DNA of 64,000 nucleotides, taken from assembly GCF_005239135.1 (NCBI RefSeq), contig NZ_QKNX01000003.1, forward strand, positions 248,001 through 312,000, written 5' to 3'. This DNA comes from Natronomonas salsuginis. Its GTDB lineage: Archaea > Halobacteriota > Halobacteria > Halobacteriales > Haloarculaceae. Both the position numbers and the translations under genes were made by a program. This document shows positions 51,907-60,231 of this stretch, one piece after another (positions within the stretch are counted from its first letter, which is position 1; each line of letters starts with the position of its first letter). Under the pieces are notes generated by a model. It saw nothing but the letters and a program-made list of their open reading frames with translations, was not told the origin of the DNA and made no database searches.

Positions 51907-53565
51907 TCAGTGCCTCTTCAACAACTCCTGGGCCGACATCCGATACTGGCCGTCTTTCAGCCGCACGTCAACCGTCGCATTCAGGAATCGTTCGCGTTCC
52001 CAGCCTGCTTTCATCCACTGGTACAGTCCAGTCGTCAGATCAACGGCGAACTCGCTACGGTACATGTCGACGTTCCCGAATCGGAGTTCGAGCTGAGCCT
52101 CACGGCGAACGTCGACGTCCACACCGAACTGATCGAGCCACTCCAACAGCGCGTCGTTTGACAACTCGAGCCCGATCTCGTGCTCGAGCGAGCGGGCGAG
52201 CGTATCCATCGCGTCTGTCGCGTGCTCACGCGCTGCCTGTACGTACTGATGTACCTGTTGAGCGATGTGGTTCGATCGAAGCGACAGCTTGCCGTAGTGG
52301 TGCTCGACGAGATCTTCGAGGCGATCAATCGCCCGATACACTGTCTGGATGTGCCAGCCGTGTTCATCCGCGATATCTTCTGGCGAGATTTGACCACCGT
52401 CCGTCACCAGTGTCGCGAGCACATCGTCGTCGCTCTCTTCGAAGCCATCGACAACATGTTTCATCACGAGTGATTCTTGGCTGCTCTGCAGCTCGGGTGT
52501 TGGATCATCGAACACCCGTCGTTGTCGCTGGTTCGTCTCGGCGAGGAAGTATTGATCTTCGACGAACGGACCAATCCCACCGGGTGGATCTCCACCATCG
52601 CGATCGTCGTCATCGAGATCGTCGTCAGTAATGGGATAGTCCTCCCACTGTAGCAGATTCAACAGCGCTTCGTCGAGTTCGCGAGCAACTCGCTCACGCT
52701 CTTCCCAGCGGATCGGATCGTCTGTTCGAGATGTCTGCAACGAGACTTCGACTTTCGGGTGATACAGCGGATCTTCAGGATCGAGGCTGTCGGCTTCTCG
52801 AGCGAGATAGTGTTTGAACTCTTTCGGGAGATGGTGCTGATGGATCAGTTCGCCAGCGCGCTTCGGGCCGATCGTCGCCGTGTGGTAATAGCCGGGAGTC
52901 TCGGTGTCATCAGCCACGTACTTCCGATAGCCTTCGCGATCGTTCGCGAGCAGGTTCGAGATCCGGGCGAGCACGCCGTCAACAGAGTGAACCGGTCCTG
53001 ATTCGCCGCGGATCAAACGGACGTATCGAGCCGCATCTTGGATGTTGCTATACCCTTGGTGAATCCGCTCTTGAGCGAAGTACTGCGAGTCGAAGCCGAG
53101 CGCTGTCGTCGCTCGCTGTAACAGCTCTCCGTAGAGATCGAGCGGGAAGTTACTCCCGAGGATGCGGCAGTTGACACCTGTGAGGTCCTTCGGCGTTGAG
53201 ATTGACTTACCGTTCTGATCAGTCATGTTCGGCGTTCGAGGCGCGATGTGGATGTTGCCGGATCGCTCCCCAATATCGTCATTCTCATCGATCACTTCCC
53301 ACGCGATACGAAATTCTCGAATCGTCTCGAGAGCTGACGAGGAATGATTGAGCGATCCGATCCCAGAGTTCTGGTAGTAGAGTTTCAGGGAGACAGAGTG
53401 ATCGCCCACGCGACAGCGCGCGCGTTTTGAGCCATCGTTATCGCGGACAATTTTTTCGGCTGCGTAGAACGGCTCGAGACCGTGCTGACAGCATGCACCG
53501 CGATCACCGAAGACGAGGTTGACCGCGACCTCGTGCCACGCTGGGTCGATGAATGCGGCGTTCAT
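51907..53565 (-). CDS. Large provirus protein with winged-helix region (DUF7845-like)
   Basis: The 552-residue protein begins MNAAFIDPAWHEVAVNLVFG, contains an HxGLEPFYAAEKIVRD block early on, an acidic Asp-rich linker (~residues 330-345), then a winged helix (ISPEDIADEHGWHIQTVYRAIDRLEDLVEH, ~410-440), and ends with a helical domain. The layout resembles replication-type or regulatory proteins of haloarchaeal plasmids and proviruses; I recall a DUF7845 label but cannot check. It overlaps the next-upstream gene by 4 nt. Confidence 0.75.
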   Translation of the reverse strand: MNAAFIDPAWHEVAVNLVFGDRGACCQHGLEPFYAAEKIVRDNDGSKRARCRVGDHSVSLKLYYQNSGIGSLNHSSSALETIREFRIAWEVIDENDDIGERSGNIHIAPRTPNMTDQNGKSISTPKDLTGVNCRILGSNFPLDLYGELLQRATTALGFDSQYFAQERIHQGYSNIQDAARYVRLIRGESGPVHSVDGVLARISNLLANDREGYRKYVADDTETPGYYHTATIGPKRAGELIHQHHLPKEFKHYLAREADSLDPEDPLYHPKVEVSLQTSRTDDPIRWEERERVARELDEALLNLLQWEDYPITDDDLDDDDRDGGDPPGGIGPFVEDQYFLAETNQRQRRVFDDPTPELQSSQESLVMKHVVDGFEESDDDVLATLVTDGGQISPEDIADEHGWHIQTVYRAIDRLEDLVEHHYGKLSLRSNHIAQQVHQYVQAAREHATDAMDTLARSLEHEIGLELSNDALLEWLDQFGVDVDVRREAQLELRFGNVDMYRSEFAVDLTTGLYQWMKAGWERERFLNATVDVRLKDGQYRMSAQELLKRH

Positions 53566-53957
53566 CGATCGACTCCCTGTTCGCGAAGTTCCTTTCGCGG
53601 TGTCGGGGCCCAGCGGACGATCTCGTCGGTGAAGACGAGTCTGACACCGATCCATCCAGTGGGAAGGTTCGATGCGTCACGGCCGCGACAGGCAGCTGGT
53701 ATGACGATGTCGTACTGGTGTCGGGTACAGAGCCAGCCGTAGAGCAGTAGCGGCTCTTCGAGTTGCTGTTGGAGTGTACGATCTGCGAAATCTGGCTTTC
53801 GAAGCCGCTGGGTACCGCGACTGGAGCTGATGTCCGATCCACACTCGGGACAGATGACGGAGCCGTCGGGGTTGCGCGCGGGTGCGCGAACGACAGGAGC
53901 CGGTGTGACGTTGAAGCGACCGAGTCCGTTTCGATCGTTGCGCAGCTCGGTCACCAC
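53562..53957 (-). CDS. Zinc-finger element protein (131 aa)
   Basis: Contains one CxxC pair (VICPECGSDISS) and a possible second half-site (CTRHQYD). The middle is DFADRTLQQQLEEPLLLYGWL, and the C-terminus is Arg-rich. Start ATG 53957 overlaps the upstream sigma-like HTH gene by 7 nt and its stop overlaps the large gene by 4 nt, so three genes form one co-translated unit. Function unknown; perhaps an adaptor for the large protein. Confidence 0.7.
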   Translation of the reverse strand: MVTELRNDRNGLGRFNVTPAPVVRAPARNPDGSVICPECGSDISSSRGTQRLRKPDFADRTLQQQLEEPLLLYGWLCTRHQYDIVIPAACRGRDASNLPTGWIGVRLVFTDEIVRWAPTPRKELREQGVDR

Positions 53958-54178
53958 GTGTCCGACACCTCCGCTTCGCGATCGTCGAGTCGAAGGCGCG
54001 CGCGTTTGAGCAGGTTGCCGATCGTACCGGGACGGCGGTTAGTCTCGCGGGCGAGCTGACGGACAGGAACGCTTTGGCGCTCGACTGCGACGTAGGCCTC
54101 TCGTTCTGCGTCGGTGAGCGCTGAGAGGTCTCTGAGCCCGTTGTCGTCGAAGTCGGTGAGGCTCAGCTGCGGGCTCAC
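53951..54178 (-). CDS. Sigma-70 region-4-like HTH protein (75 aa)
   Basis: MSPQLSLTDFDDNG is followed by LSALTDAEREAYVAVERQSVPVRQLARETNRRPGTIGNLLKRARLRL, the layout of a sigma-region-4/LuxR-type helix-turn-helix. Likely a DNA-binding regulator. First gene of the three-gene unit on the minus strand, next to the right end of the element. Confidence 0.8.
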   Translation of the reverse strand: MSPQLSLTDFDDNGLRDLSALTDAEREAYVAVERQSVPVRQLARETNRRPGTIGNLLKRARLRLDDREAEVSDTW

Positions 54179-54351
54179 GCGAACCCCTCCGTTTCAGCTA
54201 CAAAAAGTGCAAGAGGGCGTCGCCCCGCGTTGTGAACCAAGTTCCACTCGAGATTTTGAGCCCGATTTCCGAAATCGTAAACGTGCTTCTCAGTAGCTAA
54301 GAGTTGCGTAAACGCGGGATTAAGGGGGTTCCGTACTTCGACTGAAAAGGC

Positions 54352-54366
54352 AGTCCGCCCTCCCCG
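54352..54366. repeat. attR: 15-bp repeat overlapping tRNA-Tyr 3' end
   Basis: AGTCCGCCCTCCCCG, the same as attL at 46920. It lies within the last bases of the tRNA gene plus two bases beyond, so integration left the tRNA intact. Confidence 0.75.
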
Positions 54367-54427
54367 ATTTGAACGGGGGACAAGTCGATCTACAGTCGAC
54401 TGCTCTACCAGTCTGAGCTAAGGGCGG
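54354..54427 (-). tRNA. tRNA-Tyr (anticodon GUA)
   Basis: Reading the minus strand from 54427: acceptor CCGCCCT, D arm GCTC..GAGC, anticodon stem GTCGA with loop CTGTAGA (anticodon GTA) and TCGAC, variable TTGTC, T stem CCCCG with loop TTCAAAT and CGGGG, acceptor AGGGCGG, discriminator A. Total 74 nt, all stems complementary, no intron, CCA not encoded. It is the integration target of the neighbouring element. Confidence 0.96.
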
Positions 54428-54559
54428 TCGTACTCGAACGGAGACGACTGTGTGACTTAACGGTTTTGACCTCGATCCGTTCCCCTCGCCGTCTGACGGG
54501 TGGCTGTCGGACGGCGCGCGAAGATTGAAATACCGTCACACACAACTGTCGGACAACGA

Positions 54560-55120
54560 ATGAGCAAGATCACCTTCCGGGCTGACGACGAGCTCATCCG
54601 GCAGCTCGAGGAGTTCGACGCCTCGAAGAGCGAGGTGATGCGCGAGGCGCTCCGGACGTATCTCGACGAGAACGACGGCTCTGGCGTAAACGCGCCCGAG
54701 GAACGCTCGAAAGGTGAGACGACGCGCGACGCATCCGACGGCTCGCTCGACGACATCATCGCCGAGCGAGTCGACGAAATAATCGCCGAGCGGTTGACGA
54801 ACGCGTATACGCCTCCAACGCCCCAAGACGTGAACGTAAACATCACGCTTGATGGTGATTCTACCGATGTGTCTCACGAGTCGGACGAGACGCGTAAGAC
54901 GCCGACGGTCGATCGTGAAAACGCGTCCGACGATCGGGATGACGAGTGTAAACAATGTGGGGAAAACCTACCGCAGTCTGCCGTTTACTGCTCAAACTGT
55001 GGGGAGAAAGCGAGCCATCGTGTCTTCTGTGAGTGCGGCGACGAGCTCCGGTCGGACTGGGGATTCTGCCCCGGATGTGGCCGACGCACGCCCGCTGCGG
55101 ACGTTCTCCAAGACTCGTAA
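54560..55120 (+). CDS. cdrL: CdrL: RHH regulator with C-terminal zinc ribbon
   Basis: The 186-residue protein has an N-terminal RHH domain (MSKITFRADDELIRQLEEF...SKSEVMREALRTYL), an acidic middle, and a double zinc ribbon (CKQCGENLPQSAVYCSNCG and CECGDELRSDWGFCPGCG). Position before cdrS-ftsZ2 matches CdrL, described in haloarchaea as a regulator of the cdrS-ftsZ2 operon and cell division. GAAATACCG near 54530 is its promoter. Several GTAAAC sequences lie in and around the gene. Confidence 0.85.
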   Translation: MSKITFRADDELIRQLEEFDASKSEVMREALRTYLDENDGSGVNAPEERSKGETTRDASDGSLDDIIAERVDEIIAERLTNAYTPPTPQDVNVNITLDGDSTDVSHESDETRKTPTVDRENASDDRDDECKQCGENLPQSAVYCSNCGEKASHRVFCECGDELRSDWGFCPGCGRRTPAADVLQDS

Positions 55121-55221
55121 ACGCCGAAAAGCGCCCACAGGGGGCTGTAAACGGTGGTTTAGCTGTACTGTCTTACGCCTACAAAAAGATTTAAGTATCC
55201 TCCATCTGTGCGTACGTTTGC

Positions 55222-55240
55222 GTAAGACGACGCGTCTTAC
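55222..55240. promoter_or_regulatory. Palindrome at the predicted cdrS transcription start
   Basis: GTAAGACG-ACG-CGTCTTAC is a perfect 8-bp inverted repeat. It lies ~27-45 nt after a TATA box (TTTAAGTA, 55190..55197), so it covers the start site of the cdrS-ftsZ2 transcript. Half-sites GTCTTAC recur at 55170..55176 and 55319..55325, and GTAAGAC inside cdrL at 54894..54900. A dimeric RHH protein such as CdrL or CdrS is the obvious candidate ligand. Confidence 0.6.
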
Positions 55241-55347
55241 ATACGGCAGTGGGCCGGCATACGCCGGGTTTCAAACCCGCTGTCAGTGTAAACGTGATTC
55301 GATCGCGTGTGCAACGTCGTCTTACTGACGAAACAGAGGGGAACAAT

Positions 55348-55521
55348 ATGGAGCGTGTGACACTACGAATCCCGAAGCAGCAGATTGAACAGGTCGAACG
55401 CATGGTCGATACGGGGCAATTCCCGAACCGGAGCGAGGCGATTCGCTCCGCCGTGCGCGAGATGATAAACGAGCAGGAGACGGAGCCTCGCGAAAAGAAC
55501 CGTCCGTGGGCGAAGGTGTAG
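55348..55521 (+). CDS. cdrS: CdrS: small RHH regulator of cell division
   Basis: The 57-residue protein [20 protein letters not shown] ... [19 protein letters not shown] is a compact RHH dimeriser. It is the first gene of the cdrS-ftsZ2 operon, 3 nt before ftsZ2. The upstream extension opened by a GTG (55249) is not RHH-like, so ATG 55348 is used. Reported in Halobacterium and Haloferax as controlling cell division genes. Confidence 0.93.
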   Translation: MERVTLRIPKQQIEQVERMVDTGQFPNRSEAIRSAVREMINEQETEPREKNRPWAKV

Positions 55522-55524
55522 ACG

Positions 55525-56709
55525 ATGCAGGACATCGTCAACTCCGCGCTGGAGAACGCCGAAGCCGAACAGCGAGACATGGACGCAAACCTGGCTGACG
55601 ACGATGAGTTCGGCGATCCGCGGATCGTCATCGTCGGCTGTGGCGGCGCGGGTAACAACACCGTCAACCGCCTGTACAACATCGGCGTCGACGGTGCGGA
55701 CACCGTCGCGATCAACACCGACAAACAGCACCTGAAGATGATCGAGGCGGATACGAAGATCCTCGTCGGCAAATCCCTGACCAACGGGCTCGGGGCCGGC
55801 GGCGACCCCTCGATGGGCGAGCGCGCCACCGAGATGGCCCAAGGGACGATCAAGGAGGTCCTCGGCGAGGCCGATCTCGTCTTCGTCACCGCGGGCATGG
55901 GCGGTGGCACCGGAACCGGGGCCGCACCGGTCGTCTCGAAGATCGCCAAAGAGCAGGGCGCGATAGTCGTGGGGATGGTCTCGACGCCGTTCAACGTCGA
56001 GCGCGCCCGCACGGTGAAAGCCGAGGAGGGGCTCGAAAAGCTCCGCAACGAGGCCGACTCGATCATCGTCCTCGACAACAACCGGCTGCTCGATTACGTC
56101 CCGAACCTTCCGATCGGCAAGGCCTTCTCCGTGATGGACCAGATCATCGCCGAGACGGTCAAGGGGATCTCGGAGACGATCACGCAACCGTCGCTCATCA
56201 ACCTCGACTACGCCGACATGACGTCGATCATGAATCAGGGCGGCGTCGCGGTGATGTTAGTCGGCGAGACCCAGGACAAGAACAAGACGAAGGAGGTCGT
56301 CAACGACGCGATGAACCACCCGCTTCTCGACGTCGATTATCGAGGTGCTTCGGGCGGTCTGGTCCACATCACGGGTGGCCCGGACCTCACCCTCAAAGAG
56401 GCCGAGGGAATCGCTCAGAACATCACCGAACGCCTCGAAGCTTCCGCGAACGTCATCTGGGGCGCGCGCATTCAAGAGGAGTACAAGGGCAAGGTCCGCG
56501 TCATGGCGATCATGACCGGCGTTCAGTCCGCCCAGATTCTCGGCCCGACGACACAAAAGCAAGCCGACGCCTCCCGGCAGGCGATCGAGGGTATCGACGA
56601 CGACGAGTTCAGCTCCTCGAGCAACTCCGGCGGCCAGTTCAACGTCGGCGAGACCGACGGCGGCCGCTCGGAACTCGAGCAGAACAACGGTATTGACGTT
56701 GTCAGATAA
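55525..56709 (+). CDS. ftsZ2: Cell division GTPase FtsZ2
   Basis: The 394-residue protein has the tubulin-fold motifs [13 protein letters not shown] (T1-like), [14 protein letters not shown] (T4) and [14 protein letters not shown] (T5-like), with [21 protein letters not shown] and a C-terminal acidic/Ser-rich tail. The short N-terminal extension before [10 protein letters not shown] and location next to cdrS identify FtsZ2, which acts in ring constriction beside FtsZ1 in haloarchaea. Confidence 0.96.
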   Translation: MQDIVNSALENAEAEQRDMDANLADDDEFGDPRIVIVGCGGAGNNTVNRLYNIGVDGADTVAINTDKQHLKMIEADTKILVGKSLTNGLGAGGDPSMGERATEMAQGTIKEVLGEADLVFVTAGMGGGTGTGAAPVVSKIAKEQGAIVVGMVSTPFNVERARTVKAEEGLEKLRNEADSIIVLDNNRLLDYVPNLPIGKAFSVMDQIIAETVKGISETITQPSLINLDYADMTSIMNQGGVAVMLVGETQDKNKTKEVVNDAMNHPLLDVDYRGASGGLVHITGGPDLTLKEAEGIAQNITERLEASANVIWGARIQEEYKGKVRVMAIMTGVQSAQILGPTTQKQADASRQAIEGIDDDEFSSSSNSGGQFNVGETDGGRSELEQNNGIDVVR

Positions 56710-56735
56710 GTCAGACTTAAAATAATTTTTATCTG
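56703..56735 (+). terminator. ftsZ2 terminator
   Basis: CAGATAA (56703..56709) and TTATCTG (56729..56735) form a 7-bp inverted repeat around ftsZ2's stop, with TTTTT in the second arm region; a second T-tract (CTTTTTATTTC) follows near 56750. Poly-T tracts are the known archaeal termination signal. Confidence 0.55.
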
Positions 56736-56828
56736 CTCTCAGTAACCGACTTTTTATTTCTATAGTCGGGTCTATAGGTCTGATATATCGGGTGTAAACA
56801 CCGCGTATGACGCTCGGCTGACGAGCGA

Positions 56829-57812
56829 TCAGTCGTCACTCGGCAGCTCGCCGCCGACCGCGTCGACGAGTTCGCACTTCCGGCAGACCTCGTTGTTCGT
56901 TGGCGCGCCGCATCGGTCGCACTCACCGCGCGGCGCGTTCTCGTCGCCGCGATACGCCTCCGCTGCGAGCCGCGCGAGCTCCTCGTAGCCGGACATGATC
57001 GAGTGCCGCGTTCCGGGGTGGCCGTCCTCGAGTTCGTAGAGGTGCTCCTGTATCTCTCCGCGGTAGGCCTCGCTCGAGTGAGGGCACTCTGCCATGTGTA
57101 CCGGGAGCGCCGCGAGGTGGGCGTAGAGGGCGACCTCCTTTTCAGGGATGTCCCGGAGCGGCTTCGCGCGCGGTACGAACGGATCGTCGTCGACCTCTCG
57201 GTGGTTGAAGCTCCCGAGCGAGGCGTCGAAGTGTTTCGCGACCTGTCGGACGTCGCCCGACAGCAGGTTCATCATCGCGGTCTGAGCCTCGTCGTCGAGG
57301 TTGTGTCCCGTCAGGAGCTTGTCCGCACCGTACTCCTCGGCGTACCGTGAGAGCGCGTCGCGTCGGAAGACGCCGCAGTACGCACACGGGGCCATCCCGA
57401 GCGGGTCGTCCTCGGCGACCGAGTCCATCTCGACGTCGTATTCGTCGGCGTAGCTGACGACCTCGTGATCGATGTCGAGGTCGTCGGTGAGTTCGAGACA
57501 CGCGTCGAGGGAGGCGTCCCGGTAGCCCTCGATCCCCTCGTGGATCGTGAGCGCGACGAGTTCGATCCGCGGGTCCGCCGCGAACGTCTCGTGGAGGAGG
57601 TGGGTGAGCACGACGCTGTCCTTGCCGCCCGAGAGGCCGATGAGCCACGTCTCGGGGTTCTCGCCGGTCGCGGTATCGGAGATGAGCGCGTCGTCGCGGA
57701 TCCGCCGTCGGACGCGCGACTCGACGGACCGGCGAAAGTGGCTCTCACAGAGGTGAAGCCCGGAGTACGCGGCGTGCATGACCGCATCCTCGCCGCATTT
57801 ATCGCACTGCAT
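56829..57812 (-). CDS. ncsA: NcsA/Ncs6-type tRNA 2-thiolation protein
   Basis: The 327-residue protein has zinc-ribbon ends (MQCDKCGEDAV..C..H; CDRCGAPTNNEVCRKC) and a PP-loop domain (LIGLSGGKDSVVLTHLL) with central CAYCGVFRR. NcsA-type enzymes thiolate U34 of tRNA Lys/Glu/Gln using SAMP2 as a sulphur carrier in Haloferax. ATG 57812 (MQCDKC) is the Cys-start form; longer frame upstream is not conserved. Convergent with ftsZ2, as in other haloarchaea. Confidence 0.95.
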   Translation of the reverse strand: MQCDKCGEDAVMHAAYSGLHLCESHFRRSVESRVRRRIRDDALISDTATGENPETWLIGLSGGKDSVVLTHLLHETFAADPRIELVALTIHEGIEGYRDASLDACLELTDDLDIDHEVVSYADEYDVEMDSVAEDDPLGMAPCAYCGVFRRDALSRYAEEYGADKLLTGHNLDDEAQTAMMNLLSGDVRQVAKHFDASLGSFNHREVDDDPFVPRAKPLRDIPEKEVALYAHLAALPVHMAECPHSSEAYRGEIQEHLYELEDGHPGTRHSIMSGYEELARLAAEAYRGDENAPRGECDRCGAPTNNEVCRKCELVDAVGGELPSDD

Positions 57813-57895
57813 TATCCCCAATTGCCGGGTCGATCGGATACGGGTTTCGGCTCGGAGGGACAACCGTTTGTTTCGTCGGCCCCTCCGGTTCGACG

Positions 57896-58558
57896 ATGAG
57901 CTATAGTCGGGCCGACGCGGTCGAGCGCCTCCGTAACGTCATCGAGACGGTCGAGTCCGAACCGATGCCGGTCCCGGTCCGCGAGGTGTGGGTCTTCGGC
58001 GACGCGGTGCTCGGTATGGACCCGATCGATCGCCTCGGCGTCTACCTGACGAAGGAGCTCCTGTTCAAGGACGCCCCGGAGCGGGAGGCGGAGTTCGAAT
58101 CGAGCCTCGGCGTCTCTGGCGTGGGGAAGACGGTCTCCGCGGAATGGGCCGACGCGTTCCCCGAGCGCGTCCGGGCGAACGCCGCGGGTCACGCCGCGCC
58201 CGAGCGCTGTCTGGCCGCCCATCTGTTCGACGACGGCGAGCCCGTCCACGTGGAGGTCTGCAACACCGGCTTCGAGGACAATGTCACTCAGCGATTGAGG
58301 GGCGCGCAGGCGAGGGGCGATTACACACAGCTGCTCGACCCGCGCGCCGCCTGTCTGTGGGTCGACACCGACGAGGGTGGCCGAACGAGCGCCGAGGCGT
58401 TCCGGAAGCTCGAAACCGGCGAGTTCGTCTTCCCGACGCTGTCGGCCAGCCTGTCGATGCTCGGCATGGACGACGAGGAGGCAGAACGCGCCGCCGAGAC
58501 GCTCCGCGAGCAGCGCTCCGATCGCGACGGCGTCAGCGTTCGCGGTGACGTGGTGTAG
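57896..58558 (+). CDS. Conserved haloarchaeal protein (DUF7095-like), unknown function
   Basis: The 220-residue soluble protein starts MSYSRADAVERLRNVIETVE, with VREVWVFGDAVLGMDPIDRLGVYLTKELL and PERCLAAHLFDDGEPVHVEVCN. The GD..G.D..D pattern loosely recalls a nucleotidyltransferase-like fold, but no confident match. I recall it beside ncsA in other haloarchaeal genomes. Divergent from ncsA. Confidence 0.78.
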   Translation: MSYSRADAVERLRNVIETVESEPMPVPVREVWVFGDAVLGMDPIDRLGVYLTKELLFKDAPEREAEFESSLGVSGVGKTVSAEWADAFPERVRANAAGHAAPERCLAAHLFDDGEPVHVEVCNTGFEDNVTQRLRGAQARGDYTQLLDPRAACLWVDTDEGGRTSAEAFRKLETGEFVFPTLSASLSMLGMDDEEAERAAETLREQRSDRDGVSVRGDVV

Positions 58559-58603
58559 CGCTGTCGCTCCGAGACTCGATCGGCACGAAAAACGTCGTTC
58601 TGC

Positions 58604-58744
58604 TCAGCGAAGGTCGGGAACGACCGGAGCCTCTACTTCGTTGACGTCGTAGCGTTTGCGCGGCCCGCCGTCAGCTCGAATCTCGGTCATCGTGTCCGCT
58701 CGTGGCATCACCGGAACCATCGGCGCGATCTCGTTTCGCGTCAT
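58604..58744 (-). CDS. Small conserved-looking protein (46 aa)
   Basis: Frame MTRNEIAPMVPVMPRADTMT ... RKRYDVNEVEAPVVPDLR; Met/Pro-rich start, no helix or metal motif. A TTTAAG element is about 30 nt upstream of the ATG, supporting a leaderless transcript divergent from minD. No family recognised. Confidence 0.55.
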   Translation of the reverse strand: MTRNEIAPMVPVMPRADTMTEIRADGGPRKRYDVNEVEAPVVPDLR

Positions 58745-58902
58745 CTACGTTGACCAATAACCTTCACGGTCTTAAATGTTAATGATTGTTGGTGATGTTT
58801 GCGGCAAATACTGCCGATCGGCTCGATTGGTTCGAGGGGACCACCGGCCCGACCGCTGAACCCAACCCTTATATCCGAATTCGACTCACTCGCAAGCAAC
58901 GA

Positions 58903-59667
58903 ATGGTCGAAGCGCTCGCCGTGGCCTCTGGCAAGGGCGGCACCGGCAAGACGACGAGTACGATGGCGCTCGGAATGGCGCTTGCCGAACGCTACGACGT
59001 GACCGTCGTCGACGCCGATACCGGGATGGCGAACCTCCTGTTTCACGCGGGGCTCGCGGACGTCGAAACAACGCTACACGACGTTCTCGTCGATGGCGGC
59101 GCGCCCGTCGAGGCGGCCACGTACGAGCGGTTCGGCATGTCCGTCGTCCCCTGCGGCACCTCCCTCGCCGCCTTCGAAGCGGCCGACCCCGAACGGCTCC
59201 GCGACGTCGTCGCCGACCTCGCCGCCGACACTGACGTCCTGTTGCTCGACTCGCCCGCGACGCTGGGTTCGAAGAGCGCCGTCCTCCCGATCGTGCTGGC
59301 CGACCGCGTCGTGGTCGTCCTCAACCCGACAGTTCCGTCGATCTCCGACGGCCTCAAAGTGCAGGAGTACGCGCTGTCGTACGGCTCGGAGATCGCCGGC
59401 ACGGTGTTCAACCGCGCCCGCGGTGACATCACCGAGGTGCGCGAGAAGGCCGAGCGCTACTTCGAGGGGCCGACGCTCGCGACGGTGCCCGAGAGCGACG
59501 CCGTTCGGGCGGCCCGCTCGGCCGGTGTACCGCTCCTCGCACACGCGCCCGAGACGCCGGCCGCCGACGCGTTCCGGACCGCCGCGGATCGGCTCTCGGT
59601 GAACGACGGCGACTCCGCGGCCGTCGCCGACCGGTTCCGAAACGTCGTGGTCCCCGATCCGCTATGA
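58903..59667 (+). CDS. minD: MinD/ParA-type P-loop ATPase
   Basis: The 254-residue protein has the deviant Walker A ASGKGGTGKTTSTMALG, switch regions VVDADTGMANLLFHAGL and LLLDSPATLGSKSAVLPI, and GTVFNRARGD. Haloarchaea have several MinD paralogues involved in polar positioning of motility and chemosensory arrays; paralogue number is not decidable here. TTATAT centred 32 nt before ATG 58903 supports this start. Confidence 0.9.
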   Translation: MVEALAVASGKGGTGKTTSTMALGMALAERYDVTVVDADTGMANLLFHAGLADVETTLHDVLVDGGAPVEAATYERFGMSVVPCGTSLAAFEAADPERLRDVVADLAADTDVLLLDSPATLGSKSAVLPIVLADRVVVVLNPTVPSISDGLKVQEYALSYGSEIAGTVFNRARGDITEVREKAERYFEGPTLATVPESDAVRAARSAGVPLLAHAPETPAADAFRTAADRLSVNDGDSAAVADRFRNVVVPDPL

Positions 59668-60188
59668 TCCCCGACGGCGAGCTGCGCCGGTCGCGGGTGC
59701 TCACCGATCTCTCGCCGGCGCTGGAAGACGCTCTCGAGCAACGACTCGACGGCTACGCGCTGGTGTCGCCTCGGGACGCGCTGCTCGGCGACGCCGACGA
59801 GTGCGGCGTCATCACCTTCGAGGCGGGCGTCGCGACGCTCGCGTACCACACCGGCACCGATCGCGGCGGACCGACCGCCCTCGACGACACCGGATCGCCG
59901 CCGTATCACTTCGAACTGTACGCGCTCGATGCCGACGCGCTCGACCTCCCGCATCGGACCGACGCTCTCCGCATCCCGCCGGGGACGGTCGCCGATCGGT
60001 TAGCCGACGACCCCGAACTCGCCGGCCGAATCCGCGGGACGGCGAACGACACCGAACCGGCCGACATCAGCGCCGTCGAATCGTTCCTCGATGACGCCGA
60101 GGCGGTGTCGGAACTCCGTGACGACGCGCGCCGTGACGCGCTCGACCGGGCCGACGAATGGGGCTTCGCCGACGCGATCGACGGGTGA
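59664..60188 (+). CDS. Protein of unknown function co-translated with MinD (174 aa)
   Basis: Soluble acidic protein, MIPDGELRRSRVLTDLSPAL, with GVITFEAGVATLAYHTGTDRGG and HFELYALDADALDLPHRTD. Its ATG overlaps the minD stop by 4 nt (ATGA), so the two proteins are made together; it may be a partner or regulator of the ATPase. No family recognised. Confidence 0.78.
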   Translation: MIPDGELRRSRVLTDLSPALEDALEQRLDGYALVSPRDALLGDADECGVITFEAGVATLAYHTGTDRGGPTALDDTGSPPYHFELYALDADALDLPHRTDALRIPPGTVADRLADDPELAGRIRGTANDTEPADISAVESFLDDAEAVSELRDDARRDALDRADEWGFADAIDG

Positions 60189-60231
60189 GAACCGCCGCCA
60201 CGCTTTATTCGATCGGCCGCCTCGGTCCGCC

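Larger units (their letters stand above)
46920..54366. mobile_element. Integrated element in tRNA-Tyr, probably defective
   Basis: A 7.4-kb segment lies between 15-bp direct repeats that are copies of the tRNA-Tyr 3' end. Its contents are typical of haloarchaeal plasmid-like proviruses: an integrase/Orc1 gene next to attL, tiny membrane proteins, zinc-finger and HTH proteins, HicAB, and genes of small DUF families. Base composition is lower in GC than its flanks, especially 48.1-48.5 and 50.6-51.6 kb. The integrase is a fragment lacking its first catalytic Arg, so excision needs help from elsewhere. Confidence 0.75.

Noticed and set aside
55222-55240. The cdrS palindrome as a terminator of cdrL
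   Set aside because: It is not followed by a T-tract and it sits at the predicted start site of the next transcript, so an operator role fits better.
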